Shown: in pieces, positions 16,707 to 25,359 of the stretch
Position numbering within the stretch: position 1 is the stretch's first letter
Layout of the letters: the number at the start of each line of letters is the position of its first letter
DNA from: JACPUX01 sp964517465
GTDB lineage: Bacteria; Pseudomonadota; Gammaproteobacteria; Burkholderiales; Casimicrobiaceae
Length of the DNA stretch: 64,000 nucleotides
NCBI GenBank assembly: GCA_964517465.1
Contig: CAZFEK010000001.1
Span: 124,001-188,000 of the forward strand
Reading direction: 5' to 3'
The notes under the pieces: model-generated
The model's database searches: none
Told to the model about the DNA's origin: nothing
The model's input: only the letters and a program-made list of their open reading frames with translations
Translations under genes and position numbers: made by a program

Positions 16707-18281
16707 TCAGCGCAATTTGAAGCGCTGAATCTTGCCCGTCGCCGTCTTGGGCAGCTCGGGCACGAATTGCAGCCAGCGCGGGTATTTGTACGGCGCGAGC
16801 TTGGTCTTGACGTGCAGCTTAATTTCCTCGGCCAAGGTTTCGCTGGCTTGCTGCCCCGGCTTGAGCACCACGAAAGCGGACGGCTTGATTAGCTTGCTCT
16901 CATCTTCCTTGCCCACCACTGCGGCTTCCAGCACCGCCGAATGCGTGATCAGTGCGGCTTCGACCTCCGCCGGCGAGACGTAGATGCCGCCCACCTTGAG
17001 CATGTCGTCGCTGCGCCCGGCATAGACATAGTAGTCGTCGGCGGTCTGCGTGTACTTGTCGCCGCTTCGCGTCCACCAGCCTTGGAAGGTGTTGCGGCTT
17101 TTTTCGCGGTTGTTCCAGTACATGCATGCCGCGCTTGGCCCCATCACTTGCAGCTCGCCGATCTCGCCTTGCGCCACCGGCGTCCCTTGATCGTCAACCA
17201 GACGAATCTCATATCCGGGCACCGGTTTGCCCGTAGTGCCGTAGCGCACTTCGCCGGCGCGATTGGAAAGATAGATGTGCAGCATTTCGGTGGAACCGAT
17301 GCCATCGAGTATGTCCACGCCGTATTTCTGCGTCCACCGCTTGCCGATGTCTTCCGGCAACGGCTCTCCGGCGGAAGTGCAGCGGCGCAGCTTGAGCGCC
17401 TCGCGCGGCGGCGCATCGGGCGCGGCCAGAAGCGCCGCGTAAAGCGTGGGCACGCCATAAAAAATGGTCGGCGCCCTTTCGGTAAGGCGCTTGAACACCG
17501 AGGCCGGGGTGGGACGTTCGCCCATCAGAATCACGGTGGCGCCGACCGAGAGAGGAAAGGAGAGTCCGTTGCCCAGACCATAAGCAAAAAACAGTTTGGC
17601 GGCAGAAAAGACCAAGTCGTGTTCGGTGATGCCCAGAACCGGGCGGCCGTAGAGCTCGGCGGTATAGATCATGCTCGACTGCAAATGCACCGTGCCTTTG
17701 GGCGCGCCCGTCGAGCCTGAGGAATAGAGCCAGAACGCCGCATCGTCGCAGGTCGTTTCGCAGGTCATGTGCTCCGGCGAGGCATTGGCCAGCAAATTCG
17801 CAAAAGCCATCTTGCCCGGCACTTCTGCGCCGGAGATCACGATGTTTTTCAGCGTCGGTATGCTCTCGACGATGCCGGCGAAGGTGGGCCACAGCGCGCT
17901 GGAAACCACCAGCGTCGTGGCGCGGCTGTCTTTGAGCATGTAGGCATAGTCGCCCGCGGTGAGCAGCGTGTTGACCGGCACGGCGACCGCGCCCGACTTG
18001 ATGGTGCCCAGAAATGCGACAGGAAAGTCGATGGTGTCGAGAAGGCACAAAAATACGCGTTCTTCGCGGCGCACGCCCAGGCTGCCCAGCGCATTGGCCC
18101 AGCGGTTGGCGCGCTCGGCCAACTCGCCGTAGGTGCAGCTTCCTTGGTCGTCGAAGTAAGCCGTCTTGCCGGCGCGGCCGGCGCGAAGATTGCGCTCCAA
18201 GAGATCAAAGGCCGCGTTGTAGTCACGCGGGATGTTCAGACGGGGTGGGCTGACGCTATGGTCGGCGGTAGAGATTTCCAT
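16707..18281 (-). CDS. bclA: Benzoate-CoA ligase
   Basis: A 524-residue acyl-adenylate-forming enzyme that makes benzoyl-CoA from benzoate, ATP and CoA, the entry step of the box pathway. The AMP-binding P-loop reads YSSGSTGAPKGTVH (186-199). The GIGSTEMLHIYLSN stretch and the C-terminal PKTATGKIQRFKLR with catalytic Lys517 are typical of benzoate-CoA ligases rather than general fatty acyl-CoA ligases. The ATG at 18281 follows the DUF4863 gene by 65 bp. Located opposite boxRCBA, it should be induced with them. The 3' end contains an 8-bp inverted repeat overlapping the stop. Confidence 0.95.
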   Translation of the reverse strand: MEISTADHSVSPPRLNIPRDYNAAFDLLERNLRAGRAGKTAYFDDQGSCTYGELAERANRWANALGSLGVRREERVFLCLLDTIDFPVAFLGTIKSGAVAVPVNTLLTAGDYAYMLKDSRATTLVVSSALWPTFAGIVESIPTLKNIVISGAEVPGKMAFANLLANASPEHMTCETTCDDAAFWLYSSGSTGAPKGTVHLQSSMIYTAELYGRPVLGITEHDLVFSAAKLFFAYGLGNGLSFPLSVGATVILMGERPTPASVFKRLTERAPTIFYGVPTLYAALLAAPDAPPREALKLRRCTSAGEPLPEDIGKRWTQKYGVDILDGIGSTEMLHIYLSNRAGEVRYGTTGKPVPGYEIRLVDDQGTPVAQGEIGELQVMGPSAACMYWNNREKSRNTFQGWWTRSGDKYTQTADDYYVYAGRSDDMLKVGGIYVSPAEVEAALITHSAVLEAAVVGKEDESKLIKPSAFVVLKPGQQASETLAEEIKLHVKTKLAPYKYPRWLQFVPELPKTATGKIQRFKLR

Positions 18282-18346
18282 CCAATTCCTCCAAATTACT
18301 GCTTTGGGTTTCTGGCGGCAAAGCTACCCTCGCCCCAGGCGATTGA

Positions 18347-18805
18347 TCAAAAGACGATCTCACCGTCGGGCAGGAGGTACAAAATCCAGGTGCGCCCGCC
18401 AGTGACGGTGGGTCGGTGCGTCGTGCCCGGCCCATACACCAGCCAGCCTGCGCCGCGACCGTCGAACTGCCCGGTCGCCACTCGCGGCATGATGAGATCG
18501 ATTTCACCTCTGGGATGGGTATGCCGCGGTCCGACGATTTCTTTCATATCGACCACGTCGACGGAAAAGCCGTGCGTCGCCGGCCCGGGTTTGATGACCC
18601 GGCCGTAACGGATGCCGCCGCCTTCGTACTTGCACATCCAGCCTTCGGTCATGCCCTCGCCACAGGCCTTGACGATGCTCTGAACCAGCTCGCTACCGGC
18701 CGGAAATCGAGTATTCAACAAACTTTCCAAAGCCGCATCCAGCGGTCGCCCGACGATGGTGGCGGTCACGCCGGCTATTAGGGTCTGAAATGCTTCCGGT
18801 GACAT
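18347..18805 (-). CDS. DUF4863-family cupin-like protein of the benzoate cluster
   Basis: A 152-residue small protein starting at ATG 18805 with GAGGAG seven bases upstream; longer in-frame starts lack a ribosome site. The stretch GPRHTHPRGEIDLIMP has the histidine/glutamate spacing of a cupin metal site, and a second histidine occurs in GPGTTHRPTV. The family is known as DUF4863 and is often found with aerobic benzoyl-CoA genes. I recall that it is related to the 4-hydroxylaminobenzoate lyase PnbB, but this is from memory and not certain. It is first in the leftward arm, directly ahead of benzoate-CoA ligase, so a supporting step in aromatic metabolism is likely. Confidence 0.75.
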   Translation of the reverse strand: MSPEAFQTLIAGVTATIVGRPLDAALESLLNTRFPAGSELVQSIVKACGEGMTEGWMCKYEGGGIRYGRVIKPGPATHGFSVDVVDMKEIVGPRHTHPRGEIDLIMPRVATGQFDGRGAGWLVYGPGTTHRPTVTGGRTWILYLLPDGEIVF

Positions 18806-19378
18806 GAATTGCTCCTCATGGCCGCTGTGCAAGGCGCTGGCTCTTGACCCGCTCCCGCCCTCGGCCGCATTGGGAAACCTCACCCGCCGGGTTCGGCCGG
18901 GGTCAGGCAATCAGCGCACTATGATGCATTTTGCTGCGCCTGGGCACAAGCCGGCGGCGAAAGACGCGCCGCGGCATGCAGTTTATTGCCGTGAGCGCAC
19001 CCTAAATCCTGCGTTCCGTTCACGCGACGTCGAAGTGGACGCAGCATCCAAAAAACGCCCCCTAGACGCAGCGCGGAGTGCGCGCCGAAGCAGGCGAGGC
19101 AAGACACAAACCGCGGAGAGGTTCTTTCACCTCGCGAGGATTTGTAACGCCGCATCGCCAAGCCCGCTGCGCGTTAGGCGCTGGGGAGCGACCCACCCCA
19201 GCGGCGAACCCGGAACACAACAAATACTCGTTCTGCCCCATGCACTTGCCGATTGCCCAAAGCGGCCCACTGCCGTTCCTTGGATCATGGGCGTGGTGCC
19301 TCCCTGGGGGGTCGCCCTCGGATTTTCAGCCAACAAAGAGGGCCCAGAGCCGAAGAGGACATCCACCGCGGACGACTC
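18806..19378. other. Divergent intergenic region between benzoate arms
   Basis: About 570 bp with no gene that I can support. Several open frames exist on both strands but none has a ribosome site plus a recognisable protein. It must hold the promoter of the leftward bclA arm; I could not place one with confidence. Single TGCA tetranucleotides at 18925 and 18977 are no more than chance would give. A GCTGGGG/CCCCAGC inverted repeat lies near 19180-19208. The length is large for a simple divergent promoter region. Confidence 0.5.
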
Positions 19379-19407
19379 TTGACACCGATCAAGAACGGCA
19401 TTATTGT
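19379..19407 (+). promoter_or_regulatory. Sigma-70-type promoter of boxR
   Basis: A perfect -35 hexamer TTGACA (19379-19384) is followed after 17 bases by TATTGT (19402-19407), a -10 with two mismatches. The expected start of transcription near 19413 lies about 30 bp before the boxR ATG and inside the TGCA cluster. This geometry fits a repressible promoter. Confidence 0.65.
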
Positions 19408-19442
19408 GCATTATCGATTTGGAGTAGTTGCAGTCTATTGCA
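19407..19442 (+). promoter_or_regulatory. Candidate BoxR operator: three TGCA motifs
   Basis: TGCA occurs at 19407, 19429 and 19439, spaced 22 and 10 bp, roughly two and one helical turns, directly over the predicted transcription start of boxR. Operators of the related BzdR/BoxR repressors are rich in TGCA. Binding here would block RNA polymerase until benzoyl-CoA releases the repressor. Assignment rests on position and motif only. Confidence 0.5.
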
Positions 19443-19443
19443 T

Positions 19444-20334
19444 ATGCCGACAAACACCCTCGAAACCCAGCCGCCTCCCGCCCATGCCGCGGAAGAGACC
19501 GCCTTCCTCGCCCAGCTCGGCCGGCGGGTGCGCGATGCGCGCGACCGGCGCGGCTTTTCGCGCAAACTCACGGCGCGCGAAGCCGGCGTTTCGGAACGCC
19601 ATCTCGCCAGTCTGGAAGCCGGGGAAGGCAACATCTCCGTCGCGCTTCTGCGCCGCATCGCTCTGGCGCTCGACGTTCCCTTGGCCGACTGGTTCAACCC
19701 AGAGAGCGAGGATTCGGTGGAGCGCCGGCTCATTCGCCGATTTCTGGAACGCCTTCCCCAGCATCGTTTGGAGGAAATCGTCTTCCGCCTGATGCGCGAA
19801 TTCGGGCAGGAAGAAGCAACCCGCAAGAAACGCCTGGTGCTTCTGGGCCTGCGCGGCGCGGGCAAGACCACGCTGGGTTCTCGGCTCGCGCGGGAAACCG
19901 GCTTGCCTTTCGTCGAACTGGATCGCGAAATCGAAAGTGAAACCGGCATGCCCACCAGCGAGATTTTTGCGCTCTATGGCCAAGCCGGCTACCGCCGGAT
20001 GGAGCGGCGCTGTCTCGAACGGGTGTTGCGCGAACGCGAACGCGCGGTTTTGTGTGTCGGCGGCGGCATCGTGGCGCAGCCGGAAACCTACGACTATTTG
20101 CTCTCGCACTGCTACACCATTTGGCTGCGCGCGAGCCCTGAAGAACATATGGCGCGGGTGGTGGCGCAAGGCGATCTTCGCCCCATGGCCGGCAACGACG
20201 AGGCTATGGAAGACCTGCGCCAAATTCTCGAGGCCCGCTTTTCCCTCTACGGCAAGGCCGATCAAGTGCTCGACACTTCGGGCAAGAGCCCCGAGCAGAG
20301 TTTCCAGGAACTGAAGCAATTACTGCCCCTTTGA
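19444..20334 (+). CDS. boxR: BoxR: benzoyl-CoA-responsive repressor with shikimate kinase-like domain
   Basis: A 296-residue regulator of the BzdR/BoxR family. Residues about 24-82 form an XRE-type helix-turn-helix (LGRRVRDARDRRGFSRKLTA and the next helices). A linker follows to about 128. The C-terminal part (130-296) resembles shikimate kinase, with Walker A GLRGAGKT (135-142) and an LDREIE segment, and is the effector domain that binds benzoyl-CoA in this family. The ATG at 19444 directly follows the last TGCA of the operator; longer upstream frames are not needed. It is the first gene of boxR-C-B-A, with 15 bp to boxC, so it should autoregulate. Confidence 0.93.
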   Translation: MPTNTLETQPPPAHAAEETAFLAQLGRRVRDARDRRGFSRKLTAREAGVSERHLASLEAGEGNISVALLRRIALALDVPLADWFNPESEDSVERRLIRRFLERLPQHRLEEIVFRLMREFGQEEATRKKRLVLLGLRGAGKTTLGSRLARETGLPFVELDREIESETGMPTSEIFALYGQAGYRRMERRCLERVLRERERAVLCVGGGIVAQPETYDYLLSHCYTIWLRASPEEHMARVVAQGDLRPMAGNDEAMEDLRQILEARFSLYGKADQVLDTSGKSPEQSFQELKQLLPL

Positions 20335-20349
20335 AACAGGACCGTGATC

Positions 20350-22011
20350 ATGAACCATACCGCCGATCCCGCGGCGCCCGTCGATTACCAGACCGACCCT
20401 TCGCGCTACCGCCATTGGAAGCTCAGGGTGGAAGGCCGCGTCGCCACCTTGCTGCTCGACATCGATGAAAACGGCGGCATACGCCCCGGCTACACGCTGA
20501 AGCTCAACTCCTACGATTTGGGCGTGGACATCGAACTGGCCGACGCGGTGCAGCGCATTCGCTTCGAGCATCCTGAAGTCGGCTGCGTGGTGATCACCAG
20601 TGCCAAGCCGCGAACTTTTTGCTCCGGCGCCAACATCTACATGCTCGGTTTGTCCTCGCACAGCTGGAAGGTGAACTTCTGCAAATTCACCAACGAAACG
20701 CGCAATGGCTTGGAAGACTCTTCCCGCCACGACGGGCTCAGGTTTCTTGCTGCGCTCAACGGCGCCACGGCCGGGGGTGGCTACGAACTCGCTCTGGCTT
20801 GCGACGAGATCATGCTGATCGATGACCGCAGCTCAGCGGTGAGCTTGCCCGAGGTGCCCCTCCTGGGTGTGCTGCCCGGCACCGGCGGCCTTACTCGCCT
20901 CACTGACAAACGCCAGGTAAGACGCGATCATGCCGACATCTTATGCACCACGGTCGAAGGCCTGCGCGGCGAAAAGGCCAAACAATGGCGCTTGGTCGAT
21001 CACTTGGCTAAGCCCCAGCAATTTGCCGCCGCCGTGGCCGATCGCGCCCAGGCGCTTGCCGAACAATCCTCTCGGCCGAACACCGCGAGCGGGATCGCGC
21101 TAACACCGCTCGCGCGCCGCATTGAGGCCGACGCCTATCGCTATTCGAATGTCGACGTGAACATCGACCGCGAGGCCAGAACGGCGACGCTCACCGTGCG
21201 CGCCCCCGAAGGCGAGATGCCGCAGAACGTCGCAGACATCGTTCGGATCGGCGCCTCCTGGTGGCCGCTGGTAATGGCGCGAGAGCTGGACGATGCCGTG
21301 CTCAACTTGCGCACCAACGAGCCGGAAATTGGCCTGTGGCTTCTGAAGACCCAAGGCGACCCGCAAGCGGTGCTGGCGATGGATGAAGTCCTGCAGAACC
21401 ACGCCGAGTTTTGGTTGGTGAAGGAAACCCTGGGCCTCTTACGCCGCGCGCTCGCCAGGCTCGAAGTGAGCTCACGCTCTATTTTCGCCTTGATCGAGCC
21501 CGGCTCCTGTTTTGCCGGAACCCTGCTGGAGTTGGCACTGGCCGCCGACCGTTGCTATGCCTTGAACGACGAAGCCGGACAAAACGCGTTGTGGCTCTCG
21601 AGCGTCAACTTCGGCCGCTATCCGCAGGTCAACGGCCAAAGCCGGTTGAGTGCGCGCTTTTATGCCGATGCCGGCGCCATCAGCGCAGCTCGCGCCCGCC
21701 AGGGTGAGCGGCTCGCTCCAGCGGAAGCCCAAGCACTCGGTTTGATCACGGCGGCCCCCGACGACATCGATTGGGCCGACGAAATTCGCCTCGCCTGCGA
21801 AGAGCGCGCCAGCCTTTCGCCCGACGCCCTCACCGGCATGGAGGCAAGCCTGCGCTTCGGCCCTGGCGAAACCATGGAAACGCGCATCTTCGGCCGCCTC
21901 TCGGCTTGGCAAAACTGGATTTTCATCCGCCCCAACGCCACCGGGGAGCGCGGTGCGCTGCGTGTGTACGGCACCGGAAACCGCCCGCAGTTCGACCGCA
22001 AGCGCGTTTAG
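20350..22011 (+). CDS. boxC: BoxC: 2,3-epoxybenzoyl-CoA dihydrolase (ring-opening)
   Basis: A 553-residue crotonase-superfamily enzyme. It opens the non-aromatic ring of 2,3-epoxybenzoyl-CoA by hydrolysis, giving 3,4-dehydroadipyl-CoA semialdehyde and formate. The N-terminal half has the crotonase-like oxyanion segments FCSGANIYMLG and NGATAGGGYELALACDE. The second half is a second crotonase-like domain with PGSCFAGTLLELALAADRCY. Length and architecture match BoxC closely. ATG 20350 is preferred over the in-frame GTG at 20344, which would be only two bases from the AGGA site. It follows boxR by 15 bp and precedes boxB by 37 bp. Confidence 0.95.
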   Translation: MNHTADPAAPVDYQTDPSRYRHWKLRVEGRVATLLLDIDENGGIRPGYTLKLNSYDLGVDIELADAVQRIRFEHPEVGCVVITSAKPRTFCSGANIYMLGLSSHSWKVNFCKFTNETRNGLEDSSRHDGLRFLAALNGATAGGGYELALACDEIMLIDDRSSAVSLPEVPLLGVLPGTGGLTRLTDKRQVRRDHADILCTTVEGLRGEKAKQWRLVDHLAKPQQFAAAVADRAQALAEQSSRPNTASGIALTPLARRIEADAYRYSNVDVNIDREARTATLTVRAPEGEMPQNVADIVRIGASWWPLVMARELDDAVLNLRTNEPEIGLWLLKTQGDPQAVLAMDEVLQNHAEFWLVKETLGLLRRALARLEVSSRSIFALIEPGSCFAGTLLELALAADRCYALNDEAGQNALWLSSVNFGRYPQVNGQSRLSARFYADAGAISAARARQGERLAPAEAQALGLITAAPDDIDWADEIRLACEERASLSPDALTGMEASLRFGPGETMETRIFGRLSAWQNWIFIRPNATGERGALRVYGTGNRPQFDRKRV

Positions 22012-22048
22012 AAGCCGCCGCCTGCCTCTCATCATCCTGGAGCCCGAA

Positions 22049-23470
22049 ATGATCAACTACAGCGAAAAGATCCCCAACAACGTCAACCTCGCCCAAGACC
22101 GCACCCTGCAGCGCGCGCTGGAGCACTGGCAGCCCAACTATTTGCAATGGTGGCAAGACATGGGGCCAGACGGCAGCCAAGCTTTCGAGGTGTATTTGCG
22201 CACCGCAGTGAGCGTCGATCCCTCGGGCTGGGCGCATTTCGACCATGTGCGCATGCCCGATTACCGCTGGGGCATCTTCCTGGTGCCCCAGGACTCCGAA
22301 CGACGCATCCATTTCGGCGAGCACCTCGGCGAACCGGCCTGGCAGGAAGTGCCGGGCGAGCATCGCGCCAACTTGCGCCGCATCATCGTCACCCAGGGAG
22401 ACACCGAACCCGCCTCGGTGGAACAGCAACGCCACCTGGGACTCACTTGCCCTTCGCTTTATGACTTGCGCAATCTCTTTCAAGTCAACGTTGAAGAGGG
22501 ACGCCATCTCTGGGCCATGGTCTACCTCCTGCACCGCTATTTCGGGCGCGATGGCCGCGAAGAGGCCGAGGCCCTGCTGGAACGCCGCTCGGGCGACCCC
22601 GACAACCCCCGCATCCTCGGCGCCTTCAACGAGCAGACCCCGGACTGGCTGTCCTTTTTTATGTTCACCTATTTCACCGACCGCGACGGCAAATACCAGC
22701 TGTGCGCGCTGGCCGAATCGGCCTTCGACCCCCTGGCCCGAAGCTGCCGTTTCATGCTGACCGAAGAAGCGCACCATATGTTCGTCGGTGAATCGGGCAT
22801 TGCGCGCATCCTGCAGCGCACTTGCGAGGTGATGAATCAGTTGAAGACCGATGACCCCGCCAAGCTCAGAGCCGCCGGCGTGATCGACCTGCCGACGCTC
22901 CAGCGCTACCTCAATTTCCACTTCAGCGTGACGCTGGATCTTTTTGGCGCCGACCAGTCCTCCAATGCCGCGCTTTATTACTCCAGCGGCTTGAAGGGTC
23001 GCTTCGAAGAAGGCAAACGCAGTGACGATCATCGCCTCAAGGGCGACTCCTACACCGTGCTGGGTGTGCGCGAGGGTCAGCTGGTCAACGAGCAAGTGCC
23101 CATGCTCAATGCCTTAAACGAGGTGCTGCGCGACGACTACATCAAAGACTCGATGGCCGGGGTGGAGCGCTGGAACCGGGTGATCGAGAAGGCGGGCATC
23201 CCCTTCCGGCTTGCCGTGCCGCACAAGGCATTTCATCGCAAAATCGGCACCTTCGCCGAAATTTCGGTCGCCCCCAATGGCGAAGTGGTCAGTCCGGCGG
23301 TTTGGGCTGCCAACGAAAACCGTTGGTTGCCTTCGGCCCAAGACCGTGCCTTCGTGGCTTCGCTCATGGGGAGGGTCGCCGAACCTGGGCAATTCGCCAA
23401 TTGGATTGCGCCGCCGGCGCGGGGGATCAATAATCAGGCAGTGGATTTCGAATACGTCCGATTCAATTGA
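22049..23470 (+). CDS. boxB: BoxB: benzoyl-CoA 2,3-epoxidase, oxygenase component
   Basis: A 473-residue diiron oxygenase that epoxidises benzoyl-CoA with O2. All six iron ligands known for BoxB are at the expected positions when counted from ATG 22049: Glu120, Glu150, His153, Asp211, Glu240 and His243 (in segments GDTEPAS, EEGRHLW, FTDRDGK and TEEAHHM). This also confirms the start, which has GGAG six bases upstream. Electrons come from BoxA, encoded 4 bp downstream. Activity needs O2, which bears on the hemerythrin gene that ends the operon. Confidence 0.97.
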   Translation: MINYSEKIPNNVNLAQDRTLQRALEHWQPNYLQWWQDMGPDGSQAFEVYLRTAVSVDPSGWAHFDHVRMPDYRWGIFLVPQDSERRIHFGEHLGEPAWQEVPGEHRANLRRIIVTQGDTEPASVEQQRHLGLTCPSLYDLRNLFQVNVEEGRHLWAMVYLLHRYFGRDGREEAEALLERRSGDPDNPRILGAFNEQTPDWLSFFMFTYFTDRDGKYQLCALAESAFDPLARSCRFMLTEEAHHMFVGESGIARILQRTCEVMNQLKTDDPAKLRAAGVIDLPTLQRYLNFHFSVTLDLFGADQSSNAALYYSSGLKGRFEEGKRSDDHRLKGDSYTVLGVREGQLVNEQVPMLNALNEVLRDDYIKDSMAGVERWNRVIEKAGIPFRLAVPHKAFHRKIGTFAEISVAPNGEVVSPAVWAANENRWLPSAQDRAFVASLMGRVAEPGQFANWIAPPARGINNQAVDFEYVRFN

Positions 23471-23474
23471 GCCC

Positions 23475-24713
23475 ATGAATGCACCGCTGCCACCGCCGGA
23501 ACTCGTACGTCAGCATTTGATCGACCCCGAGGTCTGCATCCGCTGCAATACCTGCGAAGAGACTTGCCCGATCAAGGCCATCAGCCACGACGCGCGCAAC
23601 TATGTGGTCGATTTTGCGATCTGCGAAAACTGCCTGGCCTGTATTCCGCCTTGCCCCACCGGAGCCATCGACTCCTGGCGCAATGTCTTGCGCCACAAGC
23701 CCTATGCCCTGTCCGAACAACTCGCCTGGGACGCGTTGCCCGCGCCAAGCGACTTGGACAAAAAGCAGCCCGCCGACGGCAAGGCCTTGCCCGAAGACGT
23801 GGCGGCGCTCTCCGAAGTAGCCAGTGCGGCCGAACTGGGACAAGCCCGGCCGCCCTGGTCGGCGGCCCATCCCTATACCAACCTGTACACCCCGGATCAT
23901 CCTGCGCTGGCCACCGTCGCCGGCAACTATTGCCTCACGCCGGAGGGGGCCAGCACGGAAATCCGCCACATCGTGCTCGACTTCGGGCACACCCCTTTTC
24001 CGGTACTCGAAGGTCAGGCGATCGGCATCATTCCGCCTGGCCATGATGACGCAGGCAAACCCTACCATCCGCGCATGTACTCGGTGGCGAGCCCGCGCGA
24101 AGGCGAGCGTCCGCATTACAACAATCTGGCGCTCACCGTGAAGCGCGTAACCCACGACCGCGAGGGGCATCCGGTGCGGGGCAAAGCCTCGAACCATGTT
24201 TGCGATCTCAAGAAAGGGGATCGCGTGCAGGTGGTAGGACCCTACGGCAACACCTTCCTCATGCCCAATCACCCCGGTTCTTCGCTCTTGATGATCTGCA
24301 CCGGCACGGGCGCAGCCCCCATGCGCGCCATGACCGAAAGGAGGAGGAGGCGCATTGCCCTCAAGGAAGGGGGTGAACTGACGCTTTTTTTTGGCGCGCG
24401 TTCGCAAGCCGAGCTGCCGTATTTCGGACCGCTGATGAAGCTGCCCAAGAGTTTCATCGACGTGCACCTCGCCTTCTCGCGCGAACCGGGACAACCCAAG
24501 CGTTATGTGCAAGACCTCTTGCGCGATCAGGCCGACCAGGTCTGGCGGCTCCTGAGCGACGACAACTGTTATGTCTATCTGTGCGGGCACAAGGGCATGG
24601 AGGCCGGAGTCATCGAGGTCTTCGAAGCGCTGTGCCAGGCCAGGGGCGGCGACTGGAAGAGCCTGCGCCGCGATCTGCTGGCCGAAGGACGCTTGCATGT
24701 CGAAACCTATTGA
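23475..24713 (+). CDS. boxA: BoxA: benzoyl-CoA 2,3-epoxidase, reductase component
   Basis: A 412-residue NADPH-dependent iron-sulfur flavoprotein that reduces BoxB. The N-terminus has two [4Fe-4S] ferredoxin motifs, CIRCNTCEETCP and CENCLACIPPCP. A linker follows to about residue 130. The FAD-binding ferredoxin-NADP reductase module shows RMYSVASP, the nucleotide-binding CTGTGAAPMRAM and the terminal YLCGHKGMEAGV, and ends with ETY. The basic run ERRRRRIAL after the nucleotide site is unusually arginine-rich. The gene begins 4 bp after boxB and overlaps the next gene by 17 bp. Confidence 0.95.
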   Translation: MNAPLPPPELVRQHLIDPEVCIRCNTCEETCPIKAISHDARNYVVDFAICENCLACIPPCPTGAIDSWRNVLRHKPYALSEQLAWDALPAPSDLDKKQPADGKALPEDVAALSEVASAAELGQARPPWSAAHPYTNLYTPDHPALATVAGNYCLTPEGASTEIRHIVLDFGHTPFPVLEGQAIGIIPPGHDDAGKPYHPRMYSVASPREGERPHYNNLALTVKRVTHDREGHPVRGKASNHVCDLKKGDRVQVVGPYGNTFLMPNHPGSSLLMICTGTGAAPMRAMTERRRRRIALKEGGELTLFFGARSQAELPYFGPLMKLPKSFIDVHLAFSREPGQPKRYVQDLLRDQADQVWRLLSDDNCYVYLCGHKGMEAGVIEVFEALCQARGGDWKSLRRDLLAEGRLHVETY

Positions 24714-25299
24714 TGGGCTCAAGCTCGACGAAGCCGCGCTGCAAATCCTGCGCGACGAGCATCTGGCCATCGCCACCGTGCTCTACGCCCTGCGCTATTT
24801 GGTTCAGCACGCCGATGATTCCGACCCCGCGGCTCGCATCCCGGTGCTGCATGCCATCGTCGACTACATCGTCTCCTACCCCGACCGCTGGCACCACCCA
24901 AAAGAAGAAACGCAGCTCTTTCGCCTGCTGCGCTTGCGCTGCCAGGAAGCCGACGTTCTGATCGCCGAGCTGGAACTGGAACATTGCGCCGGCTACCACA
25001 TGATCGAGGACTTACGCACCAAGCTCCGAGCCTTGGAGCGAGGCGAAGCCGAATCCGCTGAGGCTTTCGGCGTCGCGGCCTTGCGTTATGCCGAATTCGA
25101 ATGGGGGCATTTGCGCAAAGAGGAAGATTTGCTTTTTCCCCTGGCCGAGCACTACCTTACCGCCGACGACTGGAAAAACGTGCACCAAGTCTTCCGCGAG
25201 AACGACAATCCGCTCTTCGGCCTGAAGCCGCGAGACCAGGCCGAGCAGCTCTACCAGCGCATACTGGAACTGGCGCCGGCGCCGATAGGACGGCGGTGA
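24697..25299 (+). CDS. Hemerythrin-like domain protein at the end of the box operon
   Basis: A 200-residue helical protein with candidate non-haem diiron ligands of the HHE family: His22, His67 with Glu71, His96, His101, His138 and Glu142/Glu143, spread over four predicted helices. Such proteins bind O2 or NO, or sense iron and oxygen. ATG 24697 lies inside the boxA end (17-bp overlap), so it is translationally coupled to the oxygenase reductase. A role in supplying, buffering or sensing O2 for the BoxB reaction, or in protecting its iron centres, is suggested by this coupling. It has no signal peptide and no fused output domain. Confidence 0.8.
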   Translation: MSKPIDGLKLDEAALQILRDEHLAIATVLYALRYLVQHADDSDPAARIPVLHAIVDYIVSYPDRWHHPKEETQLFRLLRLRCQEADVLIAELELEHCAGYHMIEDLRTKLRALERGEAESAEAFGVAALRYAEFEWGHLRKEEDLLFPLAEHYLTADDWKNVHQVFRENDNPLFGLKPRDQAEQLYQRILELAPAPIGRR

Positions 25300-25359
25300 A
25301 AGCTTCTTTGAATCAGGCGGCGGCGGTCGGCCGTCCCCTAGCTTGGAAAGCGCGCGAGG

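Noticed and set aside
16706..16729. 8-bp inverted repeat TTCAGCGC/GCGCTGAA as a terminator after bclA
   Set aside because: It overlaps the last codons of bclA and has no T-run after it.
18804..19382. 192-residue open frame on the plus strand in the benzoate divergent region
   Set aside because: No ribosome site, no domain and atypical composition; treated as noncoding.
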